DNA of 64,000 nucleotides from Rhizobiaceae bacterium (GTDB taxonomy: Bacteria > Pseudomonadota > Alphaproteobacteria > Rhizobiales > Rhizobiaceae): contig JAIXTO010000089.1 of assembly GCA_027483885.1 (NCBI GenBank), forward strand, positions 35,679-99,678, read 5' to 3'. Shown in pieces: positions 1-8,280 of the stretch. The position numbers and the translations under genes are program-made. The stretch's first letter is position 1. Each line of letters opens with the position of its first letter. Below the pieces are notes generated by a model that was given only the letters and a program-made list of their open reading frames with translations, was not told the DNA's origin and did not search any database.

Positions 1-300
1 CATCAGCGTCCGACGCAGCGTGTCACGGTCCATGGGGCTTGTCAGCCGCAGCTTTGCGCAACTGCGCTCCAGCCGGTCGAGGTGATCGTCGAGACGGAAG
101 AACCGCCCGTCCCAGATGGCCGGCACGTCATAAGTGAGATCCGAATGCATGAAGCCTTGGTCCAGCAGCGGAATACGGGCCTTGGCCAGCGGCACCAGTT
201 CGCCCTCCACCCAGGCGATACCATCCGCATAGGGGTTTTCGCTTTCGGCCAGCGCATCCACGCGCTTCCGATAGGCCTCGATCACGGCTTCCATCGACAT
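1..300 (-). CDS. Class IV (fold-type IV) PLP aminotransferase, (R)-amine transaminase-like, N-terminal part only
   Basis: This is the first 100 codons of a leftward gene cut by the window edge. The ATG at 300 has a GAGGGG ribosome site just upstream. The visible protein has the segment [15 protein letters not shown] followed by [19 protein letters not shown]. This is the N-terminal signature of fold-type IV aminotransferases (BCAT/DAAT family) and is especially close, from memory, to (R)-selective amine:pyruvate transaminases. Members move an amino group from an amine to pyruvate using PLP. The catalytic lysine lies beyond the window, so activity cannot be confirmed. A TetR gene reads away from it and probably regulates it. 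A D-amino-acid or branched-chain aminotransferase is possible but less likely. Confidence 0.8.
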   Translation of the reverse strand, partial: MSMEAVIEAYRKRVDALAESENPYADGIAWVEGELVPLAKARIPLLDQGFMHSDLTYDVPAIWDGRFFRLDDHLDRLERSCAKLRLTSPMDRDTLRRTLM

Positions 301-405
301 GTCATGTCCCCTCTTTGTGTGTGCGCCGGCCATCGCCGTGGCGGCGATAGACGGCTTTTCCCGGTTATTTCGGAATAAGCTAGGAGCACTTCTTTCCTGC
401 GTCAA

Positions 406-426
406 CGATTTAATCGATATTTATCG
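406..426. promoter_or_regulatory. Overlapping palindromes in the divergent aminotransferase/tetR promoter region
   Basis: In the roughly 300-base gap between the divergent genes, CGATTTAATCG (406-416) and CGATATTTATCG (415-426) are two overlapping perfect palindromes in an AT-rich patch. Their position suits a TetR operator controlling both directions. Nothing else gene-like is visible in the gap. Operator function is inferred. Confidence 0.4.
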
Positions 427-597
427 CTTAAATCCATTCAGGGAGAAGGTGCCGCTGCCGGTCTCAGCCGATCCTCGCTTTAGAGGATGCGTTTGGGTAA
501 GGCCGGCCATAGCCAGCGTTTGCCTTGGCGGCAAAAATCCCGCATCTAGGCGGACGGGAGCCCGCGCGGCAGCATGGCTTTGCAGGAGACTGGCATC

Positions 598-1329
598 GTG
601 AGCGAAACGGACGGCAAGCCGGACAAAAAGACAAAGCGCGCCAGCGCCACGCCCCGCCAGCCATCACGCGGGCGCGGCATGCTGCGCTATGAAAGCCTGA
701 TCGACAGCACCGAGACCCTTCTTCGGGAGCGCAATGCCGACGAGGTGGGCCTCTATCAGATTGCCGAGTATGCCGGCGTACCGTCTGCTTCCGTCTATCA
801 TTTTTTCCCCACCAAGGAGGCGGCCTTCGCAGCGCTTGCGCAACGCTATCTGCGGGGATTTGCCGAGCAGGCGCGCAAACCGATCGACCCCGGCGCCCTC
901 TACAGCTGGCAGGGCCTGATGGCCTGGGACCAGTTGCAGGCGATCGACTATTACCATGCCAATCCGCCGGCGATGACGCTCTTCATGGGCCGCTATGGCG
1001 GGCTTGAAACCCGCAAGGCGGAGGCCGAACACAATGGCCTTCTGGCGGCACGCGTCTACCGCAGGCTGAACAGCCTCTTCCACATGCCGGCGCTGCGCGA
1101 CACCGAAGAGAAATTCCATATTTATCTGGAAATCGTCGATGCGATCCTGGCGCTTTCCTTTGTCAAGCACGGCAGGGTCACCGATGATTATCGCCAGCAG
1201 GCATGGCGGGCCTCCACCGCCTATTGCCGTCTGTTCCTGCCAGACGTGGTGGAACTGCGCGACGAATTCCGCGAAACCGTCGCGCGCGGCGAAGCCGTGA
1301 CTGCCCCGCTCCTTCCTGTCGAAGCCTGA
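598..1329 (+). CDS. TetR/AcrR-family transcriptional regulator
   Basis: A 243-residue regulator with an N-terminal TetR helix-turn-helix. The recognition segment reads IAEYAGVPSASVYHFFPTKE, at about residues 56-75, and is followed by an all-helical ligand-binding domain. I chose the GTG at 598 because AGGAG sits 9 bases before it. An in-frame ATG at 574 would add 8 residues but has no good ribosome site. The first 25 residues are rich in Lys, Arg, Gly and Pro and may extend DNA contacts. It is divergent from the amine transaminase-like gene, so it is probably that gene's repressor, with a small amine or its keto product as ligand (inference). Confidence 0.85.
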   Translation: MSETDGKPDKKTKRASATPRQPSRGRGMLRYESLIDSTETLLRERNADEVGLYQIAEYAGVPSASVYHFFPTKEAAFAALAQRYLRGFAEQARKPIDPGALYSWQGLMAWDQLQAIDYYHANPPAMTLFMGRYGGLETRKAEAEHNGLLAARVYRRLNSLFHMPALRDTEEKFHIYLEIVDAILALSFVKHGRVTDDYRQQAWRASTAYCRLFLPDVVELRDEFRETVARGEAVTAPLLPVEA

Positions 1330-1347
1330 GCCAGGCTTCCGGCGACC

Positions 1348-2514
1348 TTACTGGCTTGCGGCAATCGCTGCGGCTGGCACCCGAAGCCCACCCTTGACGG
1401 CCGCATAACCACCGCGCACCAGCGCCGCGCCAAGGCTCGGCTGCGCCGTTTCCAGCCGCTGCTCGGAAAGCCGTGCGGTGAGCGAGTTCAGCATGTCCGA
1501 TGATTCAGCAAAGGCCGAATGCCCCAGCGGATCGGATTGGGTGGCATCCGTCGCATCGATCACCGAAATGCCATAGGCTGTCAGCAGATCTTTGTAGGGG
1601 CGCAGGTCCGCACCGCCCAACCGTTCCACATCACCGGCCAGAAAGGTGGAGATGGCAAGCGCCTTGTCCTTGCGCGAGGAATAGACGGTAAAGTGCGGGC
1701 GCTTGTCGCCCATTTCCAGGATCTGGCGGCGGAAAACATCCACGTCGATATCCGGCGAGGCGAGCACGACATTGTGGATTTTTGGCGAAACCTTGCCGTT
1801 GCGCAGGGCCATCTCCCGCAAGGCTTCCATCGTCAGCCATGTGCCCATGGAATGGGCGAGAATGGTGATCTCGGTGACATCAGGGCTTCTCGCTGCCGCA
1901 TCCAGCACCTCGACCAGACCGAAGCGCGAATAGATCGTGCTTTCGCGGTCATAGACGTAATCGAGCGGATTGGCGCGGGACGGCCAGGTGAACAGAAGCG
2001 GGGCGGCATCCACCTTCACGTCATGCGCCACCTGGGCAAAGCGGAACACCGCATCCGCATAGCTGTTGTTGAAGCCATGGACAAAAATCAGCACCCGCCG
2101 CTTCTTGCCGCTGGTGCGTTGAAACCATTGCATGGCCTGCGGATCCGTCAGGCTTTCGGCCTTGGTGACGACGAAGGATTTTTCCGGGTCCGGGTTTGTG
2201 CCCGGCCATTGCACTTCGCCGGGCTTGCGTGCTTTGTCGGGCGGAATAGACACGACGATATTGTCGAGACGAACATCTTCGCCGCGCTCACCGCCGTAGC
2301 GCAACGCCGGATCGTTCGACGGCGCGCGGGTGGTGGCGACCAGCATGTCGACACGCCCGGTATCGGTGGCCGTCACCGCCACCGGCTTCATCACGTCGGC
2401 GCGGTGACCGCAGGCGGATAAAAGCACTGCGAGCGCAAGAAGGACCAGCACGCGGTAAGGCCGCGCAGATTGCGCGGCCTGCTCTATCATTCCGTACCGA
2501 ACCTCAATGTCCAT
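1348..2514 (-). CDS. Alpha/beta-hydrolase lipoprotein (DUF900-type esterase/lipase)
   Basis: A 388-residue protein with an N-terminal hydrophobic stretch ending in LLSAC, a lipobox, so it is probably anchored in the outer or inner membrane facing the periplasm. The alpha/beta-hydrolase core contains LIFVHGFNNSYADAVFR (oxyanion-hole HG) and the nucleophile elbow AHSMG, as in the DUF900 family. It is the last gene of the tetR-adaptor-RND operon and its start overlaps the RND stop by 11 bases. A second ATG at 2490 would give a more ordinary signal peptide of about 26 residues. The substrate is unknown; an esterase acting on a pump substrate or on envelope lipid are both possible. Confidence 0.75.
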   Translation of the reverse strand: MDIEVRYGMIEQAAQSARPYRVLVLLALAVLLSACGHRADVMKPVAVTATDTGRVDMLVATTRAPSNDPALRYGGERGEDVRLDNIVVSIPPDKARKPGEVQWPGTNPDPEKSFVVTKAESLTDPQAMQWFQRTSGKKRRVLIFVHGFNNSYADAVFRFAQVAHDVKVDAAPLLFTWPSRANPLDYVYDRESTIYSRFGLVEVLDAAARSPDVTEITILAHSMGTWLTMEALREMALRNGKVSPKIHNVVLASPDIDVDVFRRQILEMGDKRPHFTVYSSRKDKALAISTFLAGDVERLGGADLRPYKDLLTAYGISVIDATDATQSDPLGHSAFAESSDMLNSLTARLSEQRLETAQPSLGAALVRGGYAAVKGGLRVPAAAIAASQ

Positions 2515-5500
2515 CGGCCACCATCGCAGGCTCCTGTTCCCCCACTAGCGCCGTCTTCACCTTGGGACCTTGCGCCGTCAAGAGCCAGAGCATCAGGCAG
2601 GGCAGAAGCGTCAGCGTCAGCACGGTTGCGCCCGCCAGGCCGCCGATGATGGCAAAGGCCATCGGCCCCCAGAAGATCTGCATTGCAATCGGCACCATGC
2701 CCAGGATCGCCGCCAGTGCCGTGAGCACGATGGGACGTGCCCGGTGGACGGCGGCCCCGACGATGGCCTCGCGGATCGGCTGGCCAAGCGCGACATTCTG
2801 ATCAACCTCCTGGATGAGGATGACGGCGTTGCGGATGATCATGCCCGACAGCGCGATCACGCCCAGCTGTGCCACAAAGCCCATGGGCGTGCCGGTGGGC
2901 AGCATGGCCGCCACCACCCCGATGAGGCCGAAGGGTGCCATGGCCATCGCAAGCGCCATGCGCGAGAAGCTCTGCAACTGCACCATCAGCAGGAAGATGA
3001 TGACGATCAGCATGACAGGAACCACGGCAAAGACCGAGGAATTGCCCTTGGCCGCCTCTTCCGTCATGCCACCGGCGGTGATGGCATAACCGATCGGCAG
3101 GCCCGCGCGCAGATCGCTGAGGGCAGTGTCCAGTTCCCCGGCAACCGTTGCAGGCTGCACGCCCTTCGGCACATCGGCCTGCACGACGATCATCGGCTTG
3201 CCCTGGCGGTGCCAGATCACCGGCTCCTCGAAGCCATATTCGACATTCGCCACCTGGCGCAGTGGGACGGTGCGACCATCGCCGGTGCGCAGCTGCAGGT
3301 TTCCGATGGTGGCTACCGAGGTGCGATCCGCCTGGATGCCCTTGACGACCACATTCACCAGCCGGTCGCCGTCACGCACCGTCGTGACGGTGGAGCCGGC
3401 AAAGATTGCGGCGATTTCACTCGCCACCGATTGCGAACTCATGCCAAGCGCCCGCGCTTCCACCTGATTGACCACAACGGTGACCCGCCGCTGCGGCTCG
3501 CCGGCCGTCATGTTGACGTCACGCGTCAGCGCATGGTTGTCGACGACGGCCGCCGTCTGCAGCGCAAGCTCACGCACCTTGGCATAATCGGGGCCGGTCA
3601 CGCGGAACTTCAGCGGCCAGCCGACCGGAGGCCCAAGCTCCAACGGCGAAACGCGGGTGATGACATCGGGGAAATCCTTGGCCATTGCCTGTTCGAGACG
3701 CGCCCGCACCGCATCGCGCTCTTCCACGCCCTTGGTAACGATCACCGTCTCGGAAACGTTATCGTTTTCGAGCAGCAGATCCATCGGCAGATAGAAGCGC
3801 ACCGACCCGGATCCGACATAGGTGGTGAAGTGATCGACATCGCCGTCGGCCTTCAAAAGGGCTTCCAGCTGTCTTGCCCGCGCATCGGTGGCGGCACGCG
3901 AGGCGTTCTGTGGCAGTGTCAGGCTGACCAGCAGTTCCGGGCGGTCGGAAGCCGGGAAGAACTGCTGTTCCAGCCGCGTGGCACCAAAGCCGGACGCGAC
4001 GAGAAGCACAAGGGCGATGCCGAGCGACAGCCAGCGGTGGCTGAGCGACCAGTCAAGGCTCTTGCGATAGGCTTTCATCACGCGGCCACCTTCGTGACTG
4101 GCGTGCTTCATCCTATCGGGCAGGATCCAGGTGCCGAGGATCGGCGAGAACAGCACGGCCACGATCCACGATGCGACGAGCGCAATCAGAACAACCATGA
4201 ACAGCGAGAATGTATATTCGCCAGCGCTGGAGGCTGCAAAGCCGACCGGAATGAAGCCGGCGATCATCACCAGCGTGCCCGTCAGCATCGGAAAGGCCGT
4301 CGTCTCATAGGCATGGCTTGCGGCCACCGACTTGTCCTGCCCGTTTTCAAGGCATGACACCATGGTCTCCACGGTGATCATCGCATCATCAACCAGAAGG
4401 CCGAGCGCGATGATGAGGGCACCGAGCGAGATACGCTGCAGGCCGATGCCAGCGAGATCCATGCCGAAGAAGGTCATGGCCAGCACCAGCGGGATAGAGG
4501 CCGTGATGACGAGGCCGGCACGGGTGCCAAGCGACACGAAGGAGACCGCGAGAACGATGACGATGGCCTCGATCAGCACCTTGACGAAGCTGCCGACGGC
4601 ATCCTTCACCACGGTCGTCTGGTCGGCAACCTGCACCATCTCGATGCCATGCGGCAGCTGCGCGGCAATCTCGCGCATCTTTTCTTTCACCGTCGCGCCG
4701 AATTCCAAGAGGTCACCATTGGCGGCCATGGATATGGCCAGTGCGAGCACAGGCTGGCCGTTGACGCGCACGGACGGAGCTGGCGGATCGACCAGCGTGC
4801 GGGAAATCGTTGCCACGTCCTCCAGGCGGATGTAGCGGCTGTCGACCTTGAAGGTGAGGTCATGCAGGCTCTTTTCCGAGACAAAGGCGCCGCTGACGCG
4901 CAGCGAGATATTCTCCTGCGGCGTGCGCAAGATGCCCGTTGGCGTCACCGCATTCTGTGCCTGGATGGCGGCAACGGCGGCAGCCGGATCGATGCCAAGG
5001 CTTGCAAGCTTGCTCGAGGAGAATTCGATGACGATCTCCTCCTCCTGCACGCCCAGCACATTCACCTTGCCGATATCCTTGATCGACAGGATCTCGGCGC
5101 GCACCGCATCCACCCGGTCGCGCAGTTCGCGCTTGGAGAAGCCTTCGGCCTGGAAAGCATAGATGCTGCCGAACGTGTCGCCAAATTCATCGTCGAAGAA
5201 GGGGCCCTGCACGCCCTGCGGCAATGTCGGGGCAATGTCCTGCATCTTCTTGCGCACCTGATACCAGATGTCGGCAACCTCTTGCGGCGGCGTACTGTCG
5301 CGCAGGTTAACGAAGATAACCGACTGGCCGGGGCGCGAATAACTTTGGGTAAAATCCAGATAGGGCGTTTCCGAAAGCTTCTTTTCCAGCTTGTCGGTCA
5401 GAAGGTTCACGGTATCAGTGGTGCTGGCGCCCGGCCAGAGCGCCGACACGACCATGGTCTTGATGGTGAATGGTGGATCTTCGTTGCGTGACAGGCGCTG

Positions 5501-5620
5501 ATAGCTCCAGATGCCGCCGAGCACGGTGAGGATCATCAGGAAAACAACGAAGGACTGGTGTTTCAGCGCCCAGGCGGACAGGTTGAACGCCTTGCGTGGA
5601 GGGGTATTGGAGGCACTCAT
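2504..5620 (-). CDS. RND-family efflux pump inner-membrane subunit (HAE1/AcrB type)
   Basis: A 1038-residue RND permease, the proton-driven inner-membrane part of a tripartite efflux pump. It shows the N-terminal TM1, two large periplasmic loops and twelve expected TM segments. The charged pair in TM4 (LLVDDAMITVE, Asp 411 and 412) is the proton-relay motif of the family. ATG 5620 overlaps the adaptor stop as TGATG; a GTG one codon earlier is possible. The N-terminal motif NEDPPFTIKTMVV is typical of the subgroup paired with short lipoprotein adaptors. No outer-membrane TolC-type channel is encoded here, so it must use one from elsewhere. Substrates cannot be predicted. Confidence 0.93.
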   Translation of the reverse strand: MSASNTPPRKAFNLSAWALKHQSFVVFLMILTVLGGIWSYQRLSRNEDPPFTIKTMVVSALWPGASTTDTVNLLTDKLEKKLSETPYLDFTQSYSRPGQSVIFVNLRDSTPPQEVADIWYQVRKKMQDIAPTLPQGVQGPFFDDEFGDTFGSIYAFQAEGFSKRELRDRVDAVRAEILSIKDIGKVNVLGVQEEEIVIEFSSSKLASLGIDPAAAVAAIQAQNAVTPTGILRTPQENISLRVSGAFVSEKSLHDLTFKVDSRYIRLEDVATISRTLVDPPAPSVRVNGQPVLALAISMAANGDLLEFGATVKEKMREIAAQLPHGIEMVQVADQTTVVKDAVGSFVKVLIEAIVIVLAVSFVSLGTRAGLVITASIPLVLAMTFFGMDLAGIGLQRISLGALIIALGLLVDDAMITVETMVSCLENGQDKSVAASHAYETTAFPMLTGTLVMIAGFIPVGFAASSAGEYTFSLFMVVLIALVASWIVAVLFSPILGTWILPDRMKHASHEGGRVMKAYRKSLDWSLSHRWLSLGIALVLLVASGFGATRLEQQFFPASDRPELLVSLTLPQNASRAATDARARQLEALLKADGDVDHFTTYVGSGSVRFYLPMDLLLENDNVSETVIVTKGVEERDAVRARLEQAMAKDFPDVITRVSPLELGPPVGWPLKFRVTGPDYAKVRELALQTAAVVDNHALTRDVNMTAGEPQRRVTVVVNQVEARALGMSSQSVASEIAAIFAGSTVTTVRDGDRLVNVVVKGIQADRTSVATIGNLQLRTGDGRTVPLRQVANVEYGFEEPVIWHRQGKPMIVVQADVPKGVQPATVAGELDTALSDLRAGLPIGYAITAGGMTEEAAKGNSSVFAVVPVMLIVIIFLLMVQLQSFSRMALAMAMAPFGLIGVVAAMLPTGTPMGFVAQLGVIALSGMIIRNAVILIQEVDQNVALGQPIREAIVGAAVHRARPIVLTALAAILGMVPIAMQIFWGPMAFAIIGGLAGATVLTLTLLPCLMLWLLTAQGPKVKTALVGEQEPAMVADGH

Positions 5621-6696
5621 CACTTACCCTCGCCTTCCAGTCGAACTTCCACGCCGTCGCGCAGCTTGCTGACACCGGCCGTCGCCACGATATCGCCATC
5701 GGCGAGCCCCTTGGAGACGAACAGGTCGTTGTCGTTAAAACGCTCCACGGTGACGGGTTTGTAGACAAGCTTGCGGGTCGCCGGATCGTAGACGAGAACC
5801 GCCGGATCGCCCTTGTTGCTGGTGAGCGCCGAGGCCGGCAGCTGCACCAGCAATTTTGGCGAAAGCGTGATGGTGCCGACCACAGCCGCACCGAACTGCA
5901 TGCGGTTGCCCTTGTCGTCCAGCGCCACCTTCACCCGGAAGGTGCGGGTCACCGGATCGGCGGACGGTGTCACTTCGCGCACCGTGCCGCTGGCCGTCAC
6001 CGCCGGATCCGAGATCAGCCGCACCTCGACCGGCGGCGATTGCAGCCGTGCATTCATCAGCTTTTCGGGAATGTCGAACACGGCATCGCGCTCGCGGTCG
6101 GAGATGAGCGTGACCACCATCTGGCCGGCGGCCACCACCTGTCCTTCATTGGCGCCGACGGCCGAGACGATGCCATCGCGCGGTGCCTTGATATCGGTAT
6201 AACCGAGCATTTCCTGCGCATTGGCAAGCGCTGCGCGGGCTGCATCCACACGGGCACGCGCACTCTGCAGGTTGGCATCCGCCTCCTGCATCTGGGCGCG
6301 CGGAATGATGTTCTTGGCAAACAGGTCGCGGTTACGATCGGCTGTCATCTGGGCCAGATCGTAACCGGACTGGGCGGTGGCAAGATCGGCCTGTGCGGTG
6401 AGAAGATTGTTGCGCGACGGTGTCTTGTCGATGCTGGCAAGGATATCGCCAGCCTTCACCGCCGAACCGTTTTCCGCGCGCAGCAGAAGCTGGCCATTGA
6501 TGCGGAAGGAGAGTTGCGTTTCGTGGCGTGGCTTCACCTCGCCGATCTGCGTGACGGTTTCGCCGAGCGGGCGTGCCTCGGCCACCACCGACTTGATCGG
6601 ACGCGGCGCCTTGGCTTCCGGTTGCTCCTCGGAACAGCCGGACAGAACCAGCATCGCCCCACCAAGGAGCAAAGATGTCTTGACGAAAAATGTCAT
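5620..6696 (-). CDS. Efflux RND periplasmic adaptor (membrane fusion protein), lipoprotein
   Basis: A 358-residue adaptor linking the RND pump to an outer-membrane channel. The N-terminus has a lipoprotein signal ending LVLSGC. It is followed by a beta-barrel/lipoyl half (RINGQLLLRAENGSAVKAGDILASID), an alpha-hairpin (about residues 95-150, rich in Ala, Gln and Asp) and the second lipoyl half (GYTDIKAPRDGIVSAVGANEGQVV), the standard MFP order. The stop overlaps the RND start by one base and the start overlaps the tetR stop by four (ATGA), so the three are translationally coupled. Length is normal for the family. Confidence 0.92.
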   Translation of the reverse strand: MTFFVKTSLLLGGAMLVLSGCSEEQPEAKAPRPIKSVVAEARPLGETVTQIGEVKPRHETQLSFRINGQLLLRAENGSAVKAGDILASIDKTPSRNNLLTAQADLATAQSGYDLAQMTADRNRDLFAKNIIPRAQMQEADANLQSARARVDAARAALANAQEMLGYTDIKAPRDGIVSAVGANEGQVVAAGQMVVTLISDRERDAVFDIPEKLMNARLQSPPVEVRLISDPAVTASGTVREVTPSADPVTRTFRVKVALDDKGNRMQFGAAVVGTITLSPKLLVQLPASALTSNKGDPAVLVYDPATRKLVYKPVTVERFNDNDLFVSKGLADGDIVATAGVSKLRDGVEVRLEGEGK

Positions 6697-7310
6697 TGCG
6701 AAACTCCTTGCAGGGCCATGCCGCGAAACAGGCAGGTGATGTTCTCATCGAGCAGACGGCCGATATTTCCCAGTTCGAATGTGTTGAGTGTGCATGCGAG
6801 TGTGACAATCCCGTGAACGCTCCCCCACAGGATATTGGTCACAAGAACAGGGTCCGAAGCATGGATGAGCCCCAGTTCTTGAGCCTTCACAACCTCGGAT
6901 TTCAGCATGTAATAGGGGGCCATCGCCTCTGCGTCCGACTCCAGGGAGGCTGTCGCGCCCTGATCGTTTTCGAGGAAAAGCAACCGGAAACGATCCTTGT
7001 CCTCCAGCGCGAAATCGGCATAGGCATGCAGCATGTGGCTGATGGCGGCGAGCGGATTGTCCGCCGTCTGCTGTTGCTGGGCAAAGCGCTCCTTCAAAGC
7101 CGCAAGCGCTGTCGAGCAGCAATCGAAGATCAACTCCCGCTTGCTTGGATAATAGCGATAAAGAGCGCCGGCCGTGAGGTTGAGACTGTCGGCAAGCTTG
7201 CGCATCGAAAGGCCGACAAGACCGACCTCGCCGGCGATGACAATCGCATGGCGCTGAATGACAGCCCGAAAATCGGCAATCTCCTGTTGGGTCAATGATG
7301 GGCGTGGCAT
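6693..7310 (-). CDS. TetR-family repressor of the RND efflux operon
   Basis: A 205-residue regulator, first gene of the efflux operon. Its N-terminal DNA-binding helix-turn-helix contains LADSLNLTAGALYRYYPSKRELIFDC at about residues 36-61. The rest is a helical ligand pocket. AAGGAG precedes the ATG at the right distance. Two overlapping 15-bp palindromes lie 21-48 bases upstream of the start, where the promoter should be, which points to autoregulation of the whole operon. Loss of binding on meeting a pump substrate is the usual logic for this arrangement. The inducer is unknown. Confidence 0.88.
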   Translation of the reverse strand: MPRPSLTQQEIADFRAVIQRHAIVIAGEVGLVGLSMRKLADSLNLTAGALYRYYPSKRELIFDCCSTALAALKERFAQQQQTADNPLAAISHMLHAYADFALEDKDRFRLLFLENDQGATASLESDAEAMAPYYMLKSEVVKAQELGLIHASDPVLVTNILWGSVHGIVTLACTLNTFELGNIGRLLDENITCLFRGMALQGVSQ

Positions 7311-7330
7311 GGTGTCTCCTTTTGGTATGC

Positions 7331-7358
7331 GCGTTCAATAAACGCGTTTAGTGAACGC
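7331..7358. promoter_or_regulatory. Double palindromic TetR operator
   Basis: Two 15-bp palindromes of the form GCGTTnAnTnAACGC lie at 7331-7345 and 7344-7358, with centres 13 bases apart, immediately upstream of the efflux-operon tetR. Overlapping half-turn-plus spacing is common where two TetR dimers bind cooperatively. Nothing else gene-like is visible between 7311 and 7482. Confidence 0.7.
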
Positions 7359-7482
7359 GTCAATTAAAAAAGCACAAAAAGCGGCACCATCCGCCCACAG
7401 CACGACGGGGCCATTCATTCAGCCCATTCGTGATGAGTGGAGCCCAATCAGGGACAATGGAAGATCCGCGCGCCCGACCCGT

Positions 7483-8154
7483 CTAGCCTCGATGATCGCA
7501 GCCCTGCAGCCCTCGAAGCGTTGCGGTCAGCATCACCGCCAGCGCATCGATCAAGGTCGGGCGCATCTGGGACTCCGAATGCATGATGGCGATGACATTT
7601 CCCTGCACCGCTTCCAGAATGACGATCATCAAGGTCGGAATCTGCCCGTCGGGAAGATCGGGCGCGACCCAGCGCAGGTATGGCTCAAGATCTCGCGCAT
7701 TGCGCACGGTGTCTTCCATGTCCAGCTGGCGCAGATCCGGGCTTGAGCGAAGGCTGTCCCAGATGACGGCGGATGCCGGGGTGCGCAGAAGATAGTCCAG
7801 CACATTGCGCACCAGCCGGTCCCCCGTGCATGGGCGAAGGCTCACCGGCATGTCCTCATCCAGGACGGCCGCAAGTTCATGGCCCAGCACATCTCGCAGA
7901 TTTTCAAGGTGGCGCACCGCAAGCGCGCGCACGACGCTGCTGCTGGAGGGGAAGTAATGGTAGAGCGATGCGATGGGAAGGCCGGCCCGCCGGGCAAGCT
8001 CGCGCATTTTAAGGCCCTCCATCCCCGTCTCGACAACAAGGGTCTCGGCAGCGGCCAGAACCTGCTCGACCCGCTCCCGGCTGCGGCTCTGCAAGCCGGT
8101 GCTGCGCATGTTCAAGCGGCCTTCAGCCCCTGATTCCGGGATTTTTGCGTCCAT
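7483..8154 (-). CDS. TetR-family regulator of the permease-monooxygenase operon
   Basis: A TetR regulator of 223 residues. Its HTH reads LKMRELARRAGLPIASLYHYFPSSSSVVRAL. The reading frame extends to 8214, but I prefer the ATG at 8154. An AGGAA ribosome site precedes it, and the longer version would place a probable operator palindrome inside the coding sequence. The C-terminal half carries the helical sensor domain (PDLRQLDMEDTVRNARDLEPYLRW). It is divergent from the permease-flavin monooxygenase fusion gene and very likely represses it. The ligand is presumably the transported amine or its oxidation product (inference). Confidence 0.85.
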   Translation of the reverse strand: MDAKIPESGAEGRLNMRSTGLQSRSRERVEQVLAAAETLVVETGMEGLKMRELARRAGLPIASLYHYFPSSSSVVRALAVRHLENLRDVLGHELAAVLDEDMPVSLRPCTGDRLVRNVLDYLLRTPASAVIWDSLRSSPDLRQLDMEDTVRNARDLEPYLRWVAPDLPDGQIPTLMIVILEAVQGNVIAIMHSESQMRPTLIDALAVMLTATLRGLQGCDHRG

Positions 8155-8183
8155 CAGTCGTTCAATTCCTGTTTTTTCAGATT

Positions 8184-8230
8184 CGAACATTGCTCGATAT
8201 TGACAGAATTGCAAACTCGATCAATGCTCG
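8184..8230. promoter_or_regulatory. Two copies of a 13-bp operator palindrome in a divergent promoter
   Basis: CGAACATTGCTCG (8184-8196) and CGATCAATGCTCG (8218-8230) both fit the palindrome CGAnCAnTGnTCG and have centres 34 bases apart. They lie between the divergent tetR (start 8154) and the fusion gene (start 8281). A TATAAA element follows at 8234. This is the expected architecture for one TetR protein controlling both directions. Confidence 0.65.
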
Positions 8231-8280
8231 GGTTATAAATGACGACCGTCAAGACAATTGGTCGCAAGGGGAACTGAAAC

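Noticed and set aside
2570..4357. 595-codon open frame on the plus strand
   Set aside because: It lies antisense to the RND pump gene, is rich in His, Arg and Gln as expected of a GC-rich shadow, and has no recognisable domain.
8200..8239. TTGACA (8200) with TATAAA (8234) as one sigma-70 promoter
   Set aside because: The spacer of 28 bases is far too long; the elements probably do not work together.
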